A DNA stretch of 64,000 nucleotides from Phycomyces blakesleeanus NRRL 1555(-) (GCF_001638985.1 NW_017265137.1:97583-161582); one strand, 5' to 3'. Positions 1 to 16,880 are shown, counted from the first letter of the stretch. Notes: a model not told the origin generated them from the letters alone. Program-made: numbers and translations.

Positions 1-3000
1 CAAATCTCTCTCTCTATTCCACTCTTATTTTATCTAAACAGAATGACTTAAAATCTATTTAGACTTTTCTTTCTTTCTTTTTTATCCCCATGACAACTGT
101 TGTCATGTCAACAAATAAACTAATTATAATAATGTGATAATTTTTTTTAATTGATATTTGATCTATTTATTTGTATTTTCTGGAAGTCTAAATAATAATT
201 ATCACCAACCTTTTTTTTTTCTATTTTTTTTTCTGATTACCCAGTTTCCGGTCTTTGAAAGTAAAATATACAATATAACATATATATATGATAAAGAAAG
301 AGGGAGAAAAGGGATTTTTATTCTGGCATCACAGAAATGATTATTTATGGGTTCAACCCACGTGTGGTTACTCCAAATTCCTCTTTAAACATTTCTTTCT
401 CAATGAAAATTTTTATTTTATTATTATTTTATTGAATATTCCAAAAAAATAAAAGTTTAATTCAATATACATATGTAATTTTGGGAGAATATTAGGCCCG
501 TATTTAAATATGTATATTTATGTACAAAAAGGATAATGATAAAAATATAATTAATACATAAAAAAGTATATATATAAGAGTTAATTGGAGTCCCCTTGAA
601 CAAAGTCTAATTGAGATTTGGTTCGGGGTGCGAAGAAGGGGAAATGGAAGAAGGAGGGAGAAGTGGAGGTTGAGTTTTTATCGATTTTATTGATTTTTTT
701 GCAGTGTATAATTTCTTACGTTCCCCGACTTGATTTTTTTATATCATTTTTTTTTCACTTGGTATTGTCATTGATATTAAGGCTAGCTGTATGTAACGCC
801 TTACATATAAGCTTATATATAATTATATTAAGCACTAACAAAAGAGAAGATTATACCCATTAAATATCTACACATACAGATACACAACATTTACACGTAT
901 ATTTATGTATGTATGTGTGTATATATGTATGTATATATACGTAGATGTACATATATAGCAACTACTTATTATTATCTTATTATCTTATTAGCTCTACAAA
1001 TATTTATATATGTCGATTTGTCTATTTAGTTTTTTAGTTAGCTATTTGTTTGTTTGTATTTATGGTTTATTTTTCCGTGTGATTTTGTGTCTAAAGTAAC
1101 CTTTGAGATTCTTGGCTGAGTGTAGAAGTACAACACACGTCTGGTATGGGGTTGCACCACAGGCCACAGGATAAATACATCAATAAATCAAAAAAAAAAG
1201 ATAATTCACAGGAAATTAAAATTCTTATATATAAAAATACACATGTACATGTAAATTCACTATTTGACTTTTTTTTTGAGTGAGGTTTGCTGTTGAATGT
1301 AAAAGGTTCTCCGTGGCATTAAATTGTAATAAAAAAAAGTAAAATAGGGTATTTTTTTTATATTTTATTCTTTTATGTTTCTCTCTCAGATTTGTTTCAT
1401 AGATAGAGTGCAACGGAAATGCTATTCAGGTACGCAGTTACAATATATATATATATATATATAACAGATTGTGAAACACAAGCTATCACACATAAAGAAC
1501 CCTTTATTTTATTTATATATATTAGAAACAGATAACAAACAAGTTGTATGTATACATGTGCAAAAATAAACGCCTTTTGTATATGTATAAACAATTCAAA
1601 AGTATTTTTTTTTGATATATTTTGCTTTTTATAACGAAGGATATACATATTGTAGTTATGATTGTAACATCATCAACAAGAGGTACATCAACAACAACAT
1701 GACTGGAATGATAAGAATAGTAAGATTTGATTCAAAAGGCGTGGGTTTTGAAGGGTAATTAGTCAAGTTAAGAAAAAGTTTAAATTCATCATTATCATTA
1801 TCATTATCATTATTAAAATTAGTAGTTTTTCTTTTTTCTTTTTGTCAAAATCCCTGGGCATTCACATTTACATTTCTATTCTTATTCTTGGCTGTTGTTA
1901 TTTTAAGAATGATAATAATAGTTAATCTCCTTAATACTACGAGGCCAAGCAAAATCCAAGAAAAAGCTAAGCAAAATATAAGAAAGGTAAGAAAGAATAT
2001 ACCAAGAAAGCAATCAAATATATTTATATATATATATATCTGTTAAGACTGAACTCGCGGTTTCAAGTTTATGGAATCTTTGTACCTGTGTTCCTGTAGT
2101 GTATTTTGTATTTTGTATGGTATGCGGTATATGTTATACTGTTTAAAAGTATAATATGTAATCATGGCAACGACTAGAAAGCTTAAAAATAAAATAAAAA
2201 GATACAAAATGCTAATGATACATATGTGGTCAATGTTGTATCATAAACGCGTCTTTTTTAGCCGTTGTCATTATTGCTGCCGATTATTTTACATTTATCT
2301 AAAAAAAAAAAAGGAAAACTATATGCTCAGCTTGGTTAGATAAAATATATATATATATAAAAGGTCCAGCCCAACTAAAGGACATTACATTACAAGTCGC
2401 GTGATACCTTTGTACTTTCGGCTTTCGGTTAAAGATGTACCTGGGTAAACACCGCGCCGGATGACGACCGTACACCTTTGACGGAGGATATTTTATCACT
2501 TTTGTATTCTAATTTGTATGTGATTTATGACTCCCATATGATTATTTATGTCGTATATACACATAACATTGTCTTCATTTTTATTTGGTTATTTGATTTG
2601 TGCACACAATACACATAAATATACTCCACAAAGAAAAACTAGAGGCACCAAAAAAGAAAACCAAAAACCAAAAACCAAAACAGACACAGACACAGACACA
2701 GAAAGGCACACAAATCTACTATGGGTTTGGTACTGTTATACCTATTTGTTGTATTTCAGATTCTTTCCTTTTTCTTTTTCTTTTTTAGTATATGAGTTTA
2801 GAACAAATGTCTCCGACTTCTGCACCTTCTTTTTTGAGTTCCCTTTTTTGAAATTAAAGATTATAAAAAAAAAATTAAAAAAAATGTTTATATAGCCCAC
2901 GATTGTATCGACCTTTTTTTTCTTTTTTTTCTTTTTCTCCTCAGGAAGACCATCATTACAATTATCATCATAATCATATCACCATAGATACCGTTACCAT

Positions 3001-3119
3001 CACTACCACTAATACCTTCATCATTACTAAAGTCACAATCATCAAACTGCCGACTTTCTCTTCTTCTACTTCTTCAATTTATTTATTATCACCTTTTGTA
3101 TAAATAAAACATAACTGTG
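1..3119. other. AT-rich intergenic region upstream of AUR1
   Basis: I see no supportable gene here. The stretch is strongly AT-rich, with TA/CA runs, poly-A and poly-T tracts and short low-complexity open frames of no recognisable composition. Around 2390-2490 there is a slightly GC-richer patch with no convincing coding pattern. Pyrimidine-rich sequence and ATC/ACC-type runs at 2900-3090 directly precede the AUR1 start and are probably promoter or 5' UTR. Confidence 0.6.
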
Positions 3120-4584
3120 ATGAAGGCCGCATCACAAGAAGTCACACTCCCAGAGTTGACTAATGTCTTTGTGTTTTACATGCAATCTATCAGACGCCAC
3201 TGGACCTGGTCTAGTTGGCGGTATCCTTTGATAATTACCATTCTAGCACTCGACATTGCCATCATTCAAGCGCCTCCTCTTGCTGTCCGAATTATCCTCG
3301 CCTGCCTCTTCATGACATCCCTCACCATTCCATATGTCCGTCGCTTCGTCCTGCCCGCCTTACCAATCTTCACCTGGCTGATCACCTTTTATGCCTGTCA
3401 ATTCATCCCTCTTGACTATCGCCCCAAACACATCTTTGTCAACATCTTACCGACCCTCGAACGCATCCTTTACGGAGCCAATCTTTCAGAAATCATCTCA
3501 AAGCATACCCACTGGACCTTGGACTTACTTGCCTGGTTGCCCTATGGTGTCATCCACTTTGCATTTCCCTTTGTCTTGTCTCTTCTTCTCTTTGTCTTTG
3601 GCCCTCCCAGTTGTCTCAAAGTATTTGGAAGTGCATTTGGATTCATGAATCTTGCTGGAGTCCTGACTCAACTCTGTTTTCCTAATGCGTCACCTTGTAA
3701 GTTTTCTTCTTCTTCTATATTTCTTGTGCTTTGTCGTACATAAACTAACGTATTATATATATAATTTTTTTTTGAAAAAAAAAATTACAGGGTACGAAAA
3801 CATCTACGGATCATCTCCAGCTGATTATTCGATCAAGGGTGAAGCAGGAGGCCTGTCCCGTATCGATGATATCCTTGGGCTCCAGTTGTACGGCTCAACC
3901 TTTGGAAATTCACCTCTTGTGTTTGGTGCCTTTCCTTCGTTGCATTCTGGCTGCGCTACTATCGAGATGCTTTTCTTGTTCTATCTCTGCCCTAAGCTGT
4001 GGCCTGTCTGCATTGCCTACACCATGTGGATGTGGTGGGCTACGATGTACCTGACTCATCACTACATGATCGATCTCGTGGGTGGTTCAATTTACGCCTT
4101 AATCGCGTTCTGTATTGCCCGTCCTTACCTGCCCAGCATCCAACCCAATGCCCGGACTCGGTTGGCTTACTATGGTATCGAGAAACTCAGTCTGAGTGCA
4201 TTTGTGCGCAGTATTGAATATATGGGTAATCCAGCAGACTCGGAGGCCTTTAGACTCAAGAGACAGGACGATGAAGAATCCAGATTGATGAAGAGACAAG
4301 AAGAATATAATCAGCAGCAACAAGTTCTCAAGTCGGCTGTTATTGACATGGATGGTGAACTCCAGGATATCTTTGTACTTCCCTTGGATACACCTGTGAC
4401 AGACAGAGTTCCACTTAGACTCAGACGTCTTGATTACGGTTTACCTACAGATGAAAAGGATGATGGTCTTGCGTCACCTGTCCCAACCCTCTGCTCAAGT
4501 ACATCGACACCCACCTGTTCAGAACCTTCTTCACCTACTGTGTCCCAGTCATCCATCCCACCTATGCACTATTTCGCCAAATAA
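3120..4584 (+). CDS. AUR1: Inositol phosphorylceramide synthase catalytic subunit (AUR1)
   Basis: Two exons, 3120-3696 and 3791-4584, joined across a 94-bp GT-AG intron (codon split T|GG), give 456 aa. The enzyme moves phosphoinositol from phosphatidylinositol to ceramide in the Golgi, the fungal-specific committed step of complex sphingolipid synthesis, and is the aureobasidin A target. Several hydrophobic membrane segments fill the first half. The PAP2/AUR1 signature is intact: PSLHSG with His244, then THHYMIDL with His283 and Asp287. The 39- and 43-residue spacings match the catalytic His-His-Asp triad of yeast Aur1 (255/294/298). A hydrophilic tail with a short QQQQ run and Ser/Thr/Pro-rich end makes it longer than yeast Aur1 (401 aa). 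The start is the ATG at 3120; the GTG just before it is not a start. The next plus-strand genes also act in lipid metabolism. Confidence 0.95.
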
Positions 4585-5010
4585 GGGACATAATACCTCT
4601 TAATATTTTTTGTACTTTTTACTTTATACTTTTCATCTCTACAACTTAATTCTTCCTCATTCTACAACCTTCTATTTTACTTACATTTTATTTATTGATT
4701 TCACTTTAATTGTTCATTCTATTTATCTTTACATTTCTCTCTTTTGTTTGTTAAGGAGAAAAGCACACCACATTTTGTTGTTAATCTTGTTAATCTACTT
4801 CTTAAACTCTACTTCTTTAACTCTATTTTAATCTATTTACTACTTACTACCTAATACTTACTAATTACCCATTAATACTTCTCTTTAATAACCGTCATAA
4901 TAATAATAATATACAATTTTTTTTTGGTCTTTGTGATAATCATACCATCTCTCAAATCGTCGGTCTTATTATCTGATTCTTTGATTTTTTTGATTTTTTG
5001 TATTTGAAGT
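4585..5010. other. AUR1 3' flank
   Basis: AT-rich, pyrimidine-biased 3' flank of AUR1, with TTTA-type runs and ACTTACTA-like repeats near 4840-4870. No gene is visible. Confidence 0.6.
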
Positions 5011-5307
5011 CAGGGTGCTGTCAAGGCTTCCGAAACTTTACGATTGGCTATTGAATTCCACCTTAGATTTGGGAAGATGCCCTTTTAACTTATTTACTAT
5101 CCGACATTCAATTTAGCAAACCGCTCTCTAGTATTGGCGATAAGTTTATATACTACAAAATACAGGCAATCACACTTTCCTGAACCTGAAAGAATTCGGC
5201 AGGTCCAGCACAAACTCGGTGTGGACAGACTAAAAATTCGAAAAAAAAGGTTAAAAAAAGGGCAAAACGAGCTCATCTTGAACTTGGCCAATCAGACTAA
5301 TTTATGA
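5011..5307 (+). pseudogene. Unidentified coding relic with one internal stop
   Basis: One frame stays open from 5011 to a TGA at 5305-5307, broken only by a TAA at 5086-5088. The translation has normal amino-acid composition, ending in a Lys/Arg-rich, helix-like stretch (HKLGVDRLKIRKKRLKK). A possible 3' splice site (TTGAAGTCAG) sits at its left edge. It lies 50 bp before the left inverted repeat of the neighbouring transposon-like element, so it may be part of an older mobile element. I do not recognise the family. The absence of an initiator and the stop suggest a fossil. Confidence 0.35.
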
Positions 5308-5356
5308 CTCACCATACCTTTCTTTAAAAAGAGTGCAAAATTAGTCCAAGTACATA

Positions 5357-5390
5357 GAGGGTACTCAGCCAGATTGATCGATCAAATTTT
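5357..5390 (+). repeat. Left terminal inverted repeat
   Basis: Thirty-four bases that read as the inverted complement of 6077-6110 with mismatches at about positions 2, 17 and 33. It includes the self-complementary TTGATCGATCAA. Confidence 0.9.
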
Positions 5391-6076
5391 GAATAAAAAA
5401 CGCGATATTATTGGATAAAAATTGTAATAGCGACGATCAAAATTTGATCGTCTTTTTGAAAGATCAAATTTCGATCTAATTTCAATCAAATTTTGATCGA
5501 AAAACGTACGGCTCTCTGATTAACCTAATCCTTACTTTTTATATGCAATACGATACTGTTTTTATCTTTCTCCTTAATAAATCATAGAATTTATTGCCAA
5601 CAGTTATATAATACTTCTTTCTCTCCATCTTACATGCCAAAATATAGTACAAAGCAACAAGCAATTGATGCCTTGAAGAAATCGCATAAAATCAGGGAAT
5701 TTATCGTGAAAAAAAAACACTGGTAGAGTCTTTATCAGCAAGTGCAGACGAGCTTATTAAAGATATTTTAGAAGTAATCAAAAAGGAAGTTAATATAAAG
5801 TTGGAGCAGATGGCTGCCGCGAAGGAGCTTAAACAAACACTTAAAGCCAATAAATACATACACAAGGTTGACAATGTATTGCTAGGTGTTGAGTAAAGGG
5901 AAAGAGCACTTGACTTCTTCGAGAGTCTAGATGCCTACAGGTTCAAAGAAGAAATCAGAATGTGCAAAGATTATTCTATAAATGCTATAAAAATCTATGA
6001 ATTTTGTACGAAATTTGTACTTTTGTCTTTTGGTGTCCTCAACTACAAATTGATACCATTGGCCAAGATTCACACA

Positions 6077-6110
6077 AGAATTTGATCGATCAACCTGGCT
6101 GAGTACCCCC
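6077..6110 (-). repeat. Right terminal inverted repeat
   Basis: Inverted partner of 5357-5390. It ends in a run of five C on the plus strand, which is the GGGGG outer edge of the element. Confidence 0.9.
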
Positions 6111-9100
6111 ATTAATTAATACTACCATTTCTTTTTTTTTTTTAGAAAAAAAAAGTGACTGTTCATTTTTTGTGGGAAATGAAGGCACTCTGGCATTGGT
6201 CCTACTGTATATATCTATCTATCTATCTATCATATGTACATATATAATGTAATGTAATGTAATTTTATTTTTTTATTAGGGAAAAAAAAGAACCTGTAAA
6301 CTAATTAATTGTACAGAAATATACTTAATTTGAATTTATAGTTAGAGTAAGGTTTTCACCAGAAGCTTTTGAATTACACACAAATACGCATGCCCATACA
6401 CATACACACCTGTACACCTGTACACCTGTGCACATGCACATGCACACACACACAAAGTAATTGTGACAGGTTTTATCTTTTTTTTTTTAGCAAATTTGAA
6501 TTTCAAGCTTGGATGTAAATGAGTGGGAGGATAGTGTCAGTGTGAGCAAGAGATAGAGATATGCGCTATCAGTCTCGAATAAAATAATCAAAAAATCAAA
6601 CAAACAAATACATATATAAAATACAAACTGACAATTAGGTTCATTTGTTGAGTAAGATTATATATTTTATGGTCATTTACTTAAAGATATCTAAATATAT
6701 ATATATATATACACTATCTGGTATACCCCACTTAGTAACCTTTAAAAACACTCACCTACACATTCACACAAATAGATCGTGAAAAGAGTGTTTTTTTTTT
6801 TTTTTTTAAAAAAAAAAAAAGTCTGTGTATGACGGAGATGATATAGAATAAATTCAGGGCCATTTCTATATATATATGAAATCTTTTCAATTGATTGGAT
6901 AAGCTTCATTTCAACCACATGGAGCGGAATAGCAGTTGTAACAGTAGTACACTGTAAGCAATAACAATAGCAGTAGCAATGCCAATATCAATGCCACTAT
7001 CAATAGCAATAGCAATAGCAATAGCAATAGCAATAGCAATATCAACAGTGGTTAAAAAGTATATAAATATACATATATTCACTCTTATAATACAATTAAA
7101 TATATTATCGGGAACCAAGGTTAAACTTCTTCCGGGCTGTAAATGTAATTGGGGGATAATTTACTGCCGCGCTTTTCTAATTATCATTATTATTATTTTT
7201 TGCTTTATTAGCTTTTGCTTTTTGGGTTAAACTTACTGTACTATTTATGCATAGATGAGTGGAGCAAAATTGGTGTGAATCGGTCCATCCCGGTCCGATC
7301 TTTCCTATAGGTATTTTTGCCCCTTATATATGTATATATAATTTTATTTTATTTTACAAGCAAGCAAGCAATTATCACCATTACTACTATTTACTACTAA
7401 TACAGAGTGCAGTACACTACAGTACATTACAGTATATAATATACTCAAATTACATATTACATATACATTTTACAGAAAGCAGGGGAACAGGTAAGGGGAA
7501 GGAGGGTCGAAAATGAATGTTGTAATTATTTCTTCCTTTTCTTTTAGTCTTAAAAATCATATGCACTTCAAAGGAAGCCAATAAAGGCAATAAACACTGT
7601 TGACACGATCGGTTACATCATCATTATCATCACATAATAGGCATTGAAACAACAAAAGATAAAGAAAGATAAATTTTACCCCCTTTCTGTTTCCGTTTTT
7701 TTTTTTTTGCTGAAAAATCAAATCCGTAAGAATTTGCAGTGCATTACATACATACATGACTCAATTTGATTTTTATATCTTACATGCTTAATACACACAC
7801 AAAACACTATATACATTATACATGTGGGTAAAATAGATGATGATGATGATTATGCTTGCAATACATAAGTCTGCCTTTTTGTTTCTCTTTATCTCTTTTA
7901 AAGGTATACTTACACATTGTGCGTTTGTACATGTGTATCTGTATGTATGCATAGGTTAGTTAGTGTGTACACAAAAGAAGGAAAGGATCCTTCAAGAGGA
8001 GAGGTAAAAGTGAGCGGATCAAAAATACAGGTTTCTCGTTCCATTTTTGAAATAATGAAATTATAGAAATTTGCATGTGCAATTCTCTCTTTATAATCGC
8101 AACTCTTCAAATGATAATAACAATGTATATATATATATATAAACAAGACAATAACAGACATAATTCCTTTTGGGGTCATTGAAATACCATTCATCCTTGA
8201 ACCTGGGATTAGTGAATGACTTGGTGACTTGGTAAGCGAATAATTGAGTATAAGGCATGGTTATATGCGAGACAACATTGTCGCACAAACTATGGCTCCT
8301 TTTAATTGTGGAGGAGTACTTTCTTCACGTTCACCCTCGCCATTATTGTTATCTGCTTAATATCTCTTTCTCTCTGAATTCCTCTTTCATACTCTCAGTC
8401 ATACCCAGTTACACACTCAATCACACTTGGTCACACATTAACATACATAAACACTAATTCACTTCTTCACAATTGCTGTGCGCGTGTGTTTTTGAGTGTG
8501 ATTTTTTAATTAAAAAAAACCAATTTCTGATAAATCAAATATTTTTATATCTGTCAAAACAAATATCTATCAACAATGAATATATATATATATATAAATA
8601 TATCAGTAGTAAAAACAAGGAAAATGGTGATCTTGTAAGGAGCCCCGTAAAAAAAAGCACGCTCAAAAAAGTGACAAAGAATTCCAATTCACAACACATT
8701 TACAAGCCAATGATTATATTGTTATTATTCTATATTCTGTACACACATCATCTATTAAAAGTTAAAAGAGCATAATTCATTCGTACACAAGTGCAAGATA
8801 ATCTTGGCTAAATATTTTATACGTGTTTGTGTATTTGTGTGTAAGTGTAGTTGTAAAGTGTGATTATAAAGGAAAACCTATATTTCGTACACACACACCT
8901 ACACCATGTCACAAAAATTGAAACACTTTTGAAGAAAGAACATTTTTCTTTTTATATAGTGTGCCATAAGGAGAAAAAGAAGTGGTGTCTAATATCCATC
9001 TTCTACTACTATCCCTACTTTAGAATATACAGCAAGCGATCTATAGCCAATAAAATGAAATAAATAGACATAAAGTATTCTATTTACACAATACTCTTCA

Positions 9101-9531
9101 ATTACTCTATTAAAAGTGTATCCATGACAACATATATATATATGTGTGTGTGTTAGTAGATAAGAATTTTTGGTCTTGGGTGCACGTAATGCAAACACAC
9201 AGACGCACCCACACACAGACATGTTTGCCTCTCTTTATTTCTTTCTCTCGTTGCTACGTATCAATTTCCACGTGCTTAGGATCGTTGTCCGATACGCACG
9301 CCAATAAATGGGTGGTGATGTGAACTATCAACTTAACCAGCTAATCTTTTCTTTTTTTCTGTACTTGGTGTACGGCACTAACTGGACGCCAAGGATTTCT
9401 TGATTAACATTAAAGACAAATAAAAATGAAACCAAAAGCAAAAGCAAAAGCAGAATCAAAACAGATCAAATCAGATCAAATATTACTTGGTTATCAGTTA
9501 ATTACAATACCTGACCTTGACAAGTTCAAAC

Positions 9532-9567
<36 letters not shown>

Positions 9568-9940
9568 TGACAACGAACAAGAAATCACATGGTAAATCAA
9601 GTTTTAATTTTGGATATTCAGTCCCCGGACTACATATATATATCTGTAATCATATCACATCACATCATTCAAACCAGCCATATATATAAAAACCCTCCAT
9701 TCCAAAATCCAAAAAAAGAAAGAAAAGAAAAAGCCATTACTACCAATACCACTAAAACTGATACTATTGCAACTGCTACTGCTAATTATTATTATAATAA
9801 GGATTCAATAGATACATAGACACCTTCTTTTCCTTCTTCTTCTTTTACCTTTTACATTTAATTTTTAATTTTTTTTATAACAAAAATAATAGAAAAAAAA
9901 CAAGTTTTTTCTTTATTTAATAGTAAGAATAATATAAATC
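6111..9940. other. Intergenic region with microsatellites, upstream of DGAT1
   Basis: No gene is supported. It contains a T17/A13 palindrome (6791-6820), AATAGC repeats (about 7000-7040), several TA and CA runs, and a 25-A tract (9533-9564 region). Minus-strand frames at about 7960-8330 have better amino-acid composition than the surroundings but include stops and no recognisable domain. A GC-richer patch at 9240-9310 and pyrimidine-rich sequence at 9820-9870 may belong to the DGAT1 promoter and leader. Confidence 0.55.
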
Positions 9941-12076
9941 ATGTCTACCGTCCAGCGACGACCTGTAAAGGTTGTCACAGATAGTGAAGATGATCAATCA
10001 GACACAAAATACAGACGCGACCTTCATATCACAAGCAGAAGAGTCTCGACTATCACCGAAGAAAAACATGATGATAAGAAGAAGAAACAGTCGGCAGTCT
10101 TTACAGACCAAGCACACACTATACCAATTCACACTATCACAAAGGCATCTGTACTTTCCAAAGAAGCTCCTCCCGAGAACTACAGTGGTTTTATTAGACT
10201 AGGCAGTAAGTACATAAACCCTACATAGGCACATACACACACACACATATATATATATATATGATCATTATTTTCTTTTTAAATATATAATAAAATATAT
10301 AAAAAAGTAAACAATTAATTAATTAATTTATTATTATTATTTTAAAAAAAAATAAAGTGCTTGTGCTGGGTGCAAGCAACATTCGACTGGTCATTGAGAA
10401 TTGGATGAAGTATGGTTTGCTCATTCGCCTACCCCACAGTTATGTTCCACTCGAAGATTACGGTTACTTTCTCTTGGCTTGGTTGAGTGTCCCAATGAGT
10501 CTGGCCATCTCTCTCCTGGTTGAGTACAGTATGGCCAAATTGGCTACCAAGGCAAGGGAAACAAAGGAAACCCGCCCCGAGTTTGTCAAAAAGCTGGCAA
10601 CCCTTGAACGAGTAGCACTAGCCACACATGTTACACATCTGGTCTTTCTTTTGATGTTCACCTCCTTTATCGTCTACACAAGAATATATCATCCCATGGG
10701 TAAGAGAATTGTTTATTTAAATATATATATATTATTATTATTAGAAGAGAAATATAAATAAATAGTATGAAACTAGTTACAATTGCGTGTGTGTGTGTGG
10801 GAATACATGCTGACATTTCGATTCTCGCGTGTGTATTTGAACATTTTATTATTATTATTATTATTATTGTAGCCGGTTCTTCAGCTCTCTTTATTAGTCT
10901 GATCACATTTCTCAAGCTGTCTTCATATGCTTTGGTCAATCAAGAATTGCGTGAGGCCTATGTGGAAGGAAAGCCAGACGAGTTTTACGATACCGATGCG
11001 GCTTATCCAAAGAACATCTCTTCAAGAAACCTTTTGTATTTCTTCTTTGCTCCCACGCTTTGCTATCAGCCATCTTACCCACGCACTCCAGCATTCAGAA
11101 CAACTTTTTTTTTGAAACGGGTCGGTGAATTGGTAGTCTGTCTTGTGATGATGTATGTCCTGGCCGAGCAGTACGCAAAACCAACGTTGGCCAATTCGCT
11201 CCAGGCCCTCGAGGAGCGCAACCTGGTTACGATTATCGAACGTGTTCTCAAATTGTCCACGACAGCTGTTGTGATCTGGCTCCTGATGTTCTACGCCCTA
11301 TTCCACGCCTTTCTCAATGCACTCAGTGAAGTGCTGCGGTTTGGTGATCGCACATTCTATCTGGCCTGGTGGAACTCGGGTAATCTGGCGACCTACTGGA
11401 GATTGTGGAATCGACCTGTCTATCTGTTCTTCAAGCGTCACTTTTACATTCCCATGGTCCGCCGTGGTCTTCCACCAAGCGTCTGCCAATTGCTGGTCTT
11501 TTTGGTCTCGGCAATCTTACATGAGTTTCTGGTCGGTGTACCGACACACTCTATCAATGGATATGCGTTTCTCGGAATGTTGGGGCAGATTCCTCTTATC
11601 TCGTTCACACGTCTTCTTGAGAAGTGGCGCGGCAAGAATAGTGCCTTGGGTAACACGGTGTTCTGGTAAGTATTTAAACTAGATCAATAGCGATAGTGGC
11701 AGTGATAGTGGTAATGGAGTAGTGATGGTGCTCTTCACTATCAAACAAACCAAAAACAAACAAGGGGAGATTGTGTTGAACTGTGTTGGGTTATATTGAA
11801 TTATATTGGATCAGATTGGATTAGATAGAGTTGAATGGGCGTCCGTGCATTTAAATCACATGGAATTCAAATCTAAATGAAATACACACACACATACATA
11901 TATATATATATCTACTATATATGTATTATGATCTAATAACCTTTATTAATCTTCTTCTTCTCCTTCTTTACTCTTCTTTACTTAGGATCACATTTTGTGT
12001 TGTTGGACAACCTACAATTGCACTGTTGTATTATTACCAGTGGACTGCAAATCACAAGCAAGTGGCCCCTCAGTAA
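9941..12076 (+). CDS. DGAT1: Diacylglycerol O-acyltransferase, DGAT1/MBOAT type
   Basis: Four exons, 9941-10205, 10358-10699, 10873-11665 and 11986-12076, all with GT-AG introns and closing phases, give 496 aa. The product makes triacylglycerol from diacylglycerol and acyl-CoA in the ER membrane. The first 80 residues are hydrophilic and basic, as in DGAT1. The first membrane region carries SNIRLVIENWMKYG, matching the DGAT1 segment after the N-terminal tail. The MBOAT motif appears as FYLAWWN (364-370), with Ala where most family members have Asp, followed by WNRPVYLFFKRHFY. The catalytic His is in SAILHEFLVGVP (His419). These blocks fit DGAT1 better than the sterol acyltransferases ARE1/ARE2. 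A peroxisomal acyl-CoA oxidase follows on the same strand 1.4 kb away. Confidence 0.94.
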
Positions 12077-13466
12077 ATATTCTTCTTTTATTACCCATAG
12101 TCCAGTGTAGCTTTTTAAGGCTGTCTTCTTTCCTTCCTTTCTTCATGTCTTTCTTTCCAAAACTAAATGCATAACTACACACATAAAGCAAAGCTCAATT
12201 TAAATATATACAACATATAAGCATAATCTGGTATACATTTTTGTGACCAGAGAGAGAGAAAGCCCAAGTGAATATTCTCCCATTCTCCCCTTTTCCCTTC
12301 TATTTTATATATAGTCTATTCAAAATATATATTATACATATTTTGTGATATTATAAAGATAATGCGTATATGTGTATAAGCACAGTAGTAAGTATTGCTC
12401 TCCTGTTATTTACAACAAAGCAGCAACAACAAAAGCAGCAACAAAAGCTTCTGTTGATCCCAGACCTACAAACCTGTCTTGGTAATCAGGGGAAGGCGTA
12501 TAGTATTTTCTTTCTGTTTTGTTTCGCTTTGGTTTGTTTTGGGCGTTATATATATATATCTTAAAGCTGCCCACACATTTATCCATACAAATGAAAGAAA
12601 ATGAAAAGGAAGAAGTGTACAAAATTACTAAAGCCAAAGAATAAAATACTCGAATCCCTATACTTGAGTTTTATTTATTATTATCGTTGCTGTCATTACT
12701 TTTGGCTTCTTTGATTTGATTTAGATATTGAAAGGATAAATACTTGCATAATTGCATAATTGCATACTTTTATACTTAAGTATGTACATACATATGTACA
12801 TACGTATGCATGAATACATGTTTACACAGATCCATTGGTTATGAATTCTCAGTGCTAGACATAAAACTCTGGACTTTTGCTTTATTCTAAGAAAGAAATA
12901 CTCTCCAGGAGTATCAGTGAATCACAGTGTTATTACCACTATAGTATTTGATCTGTATATTCATTAGTATTGGGAAAATTGAGCTACAGTGTAGTGTAGT
13001 GTAGTGTAGTATAATTATAATATTTTTTTTTAAAAAAAAATGTAAGAAAATATATTAAACATTTATTGAATATTGTAAGCAAATTTAAACACTTTATTTT
13101 CAAGGTATTAAGAAAATATGGCAGTAATAGTCGAATGAACAAGAGCTGAAATGTAGTGGGAATATTTTATATATTATTCTTACTAATAAGCTATGTTCAA
13201 AAGATTGACCAAGCCTTTACACTTGTTTCTATTTTATTTTATTCTTATTTGGTACGCCCCCAAACTTGAAGGATACACAGACCCTGGAGAAAAAAAAATG
13301 TATTCCATCATGTGATGGATTCCCAAAGCTAATATATTATATATATATCTCACAAACTCAAACTCAAACACAAATACAAATACAAATACAAATACACACG
13401 TCTTGCGTATCGATATTCTTTTTGTTCATTTCTTTCATCTCTTGTAATCTCCTCAGCATTCATCAA
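12077..13466. other. Spacer between DGAT1 and acyl-CoA oxidase
   Basis: AT-rich spacer with a T9/A9 palindrome at 13023-13040, a GTAGT repeat near 12990-13010 and a short ACAAAT repeat near 13365-13395, inside what is probably the acyl-CoA oxidase leader. No gene is seen. Confidence 0.6.

Positions 13467-16880
<3,414 letters not shown>

Larger units (their letters stand above)
5357..6110 (+). mobile_element. Internally deleted DNA transposon, PIF/Harbinger-like
   Basis: A 754-bp unit is bounded by 34-bp terminal inverted repeats (5357-5390 and 6077-6110) that differ at about three positions and share the core GGGTACTCAGCCAG. Subterminal palindromes built on GATCAAAATTTGATC lie at 5430-5510. 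Inside, plus-strand coding remnants start at an ATG at 5635 (MPKYSTKQQAIDALKKSHKI), shift frame near 5720, and continue to FFESLDAYRFKEEIRMCKDY near 5910-5960. That last piece resembles the RFKxxFRMSK segment before the DDE domain of PIF/Harbinger transposases. No DDE domain remains. Flanking triplets (ATA and ATT) do not give a clean target-site duplication. The inverted repeats are observed directly; the Harbinger label is inference. Confidence 0.8.
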
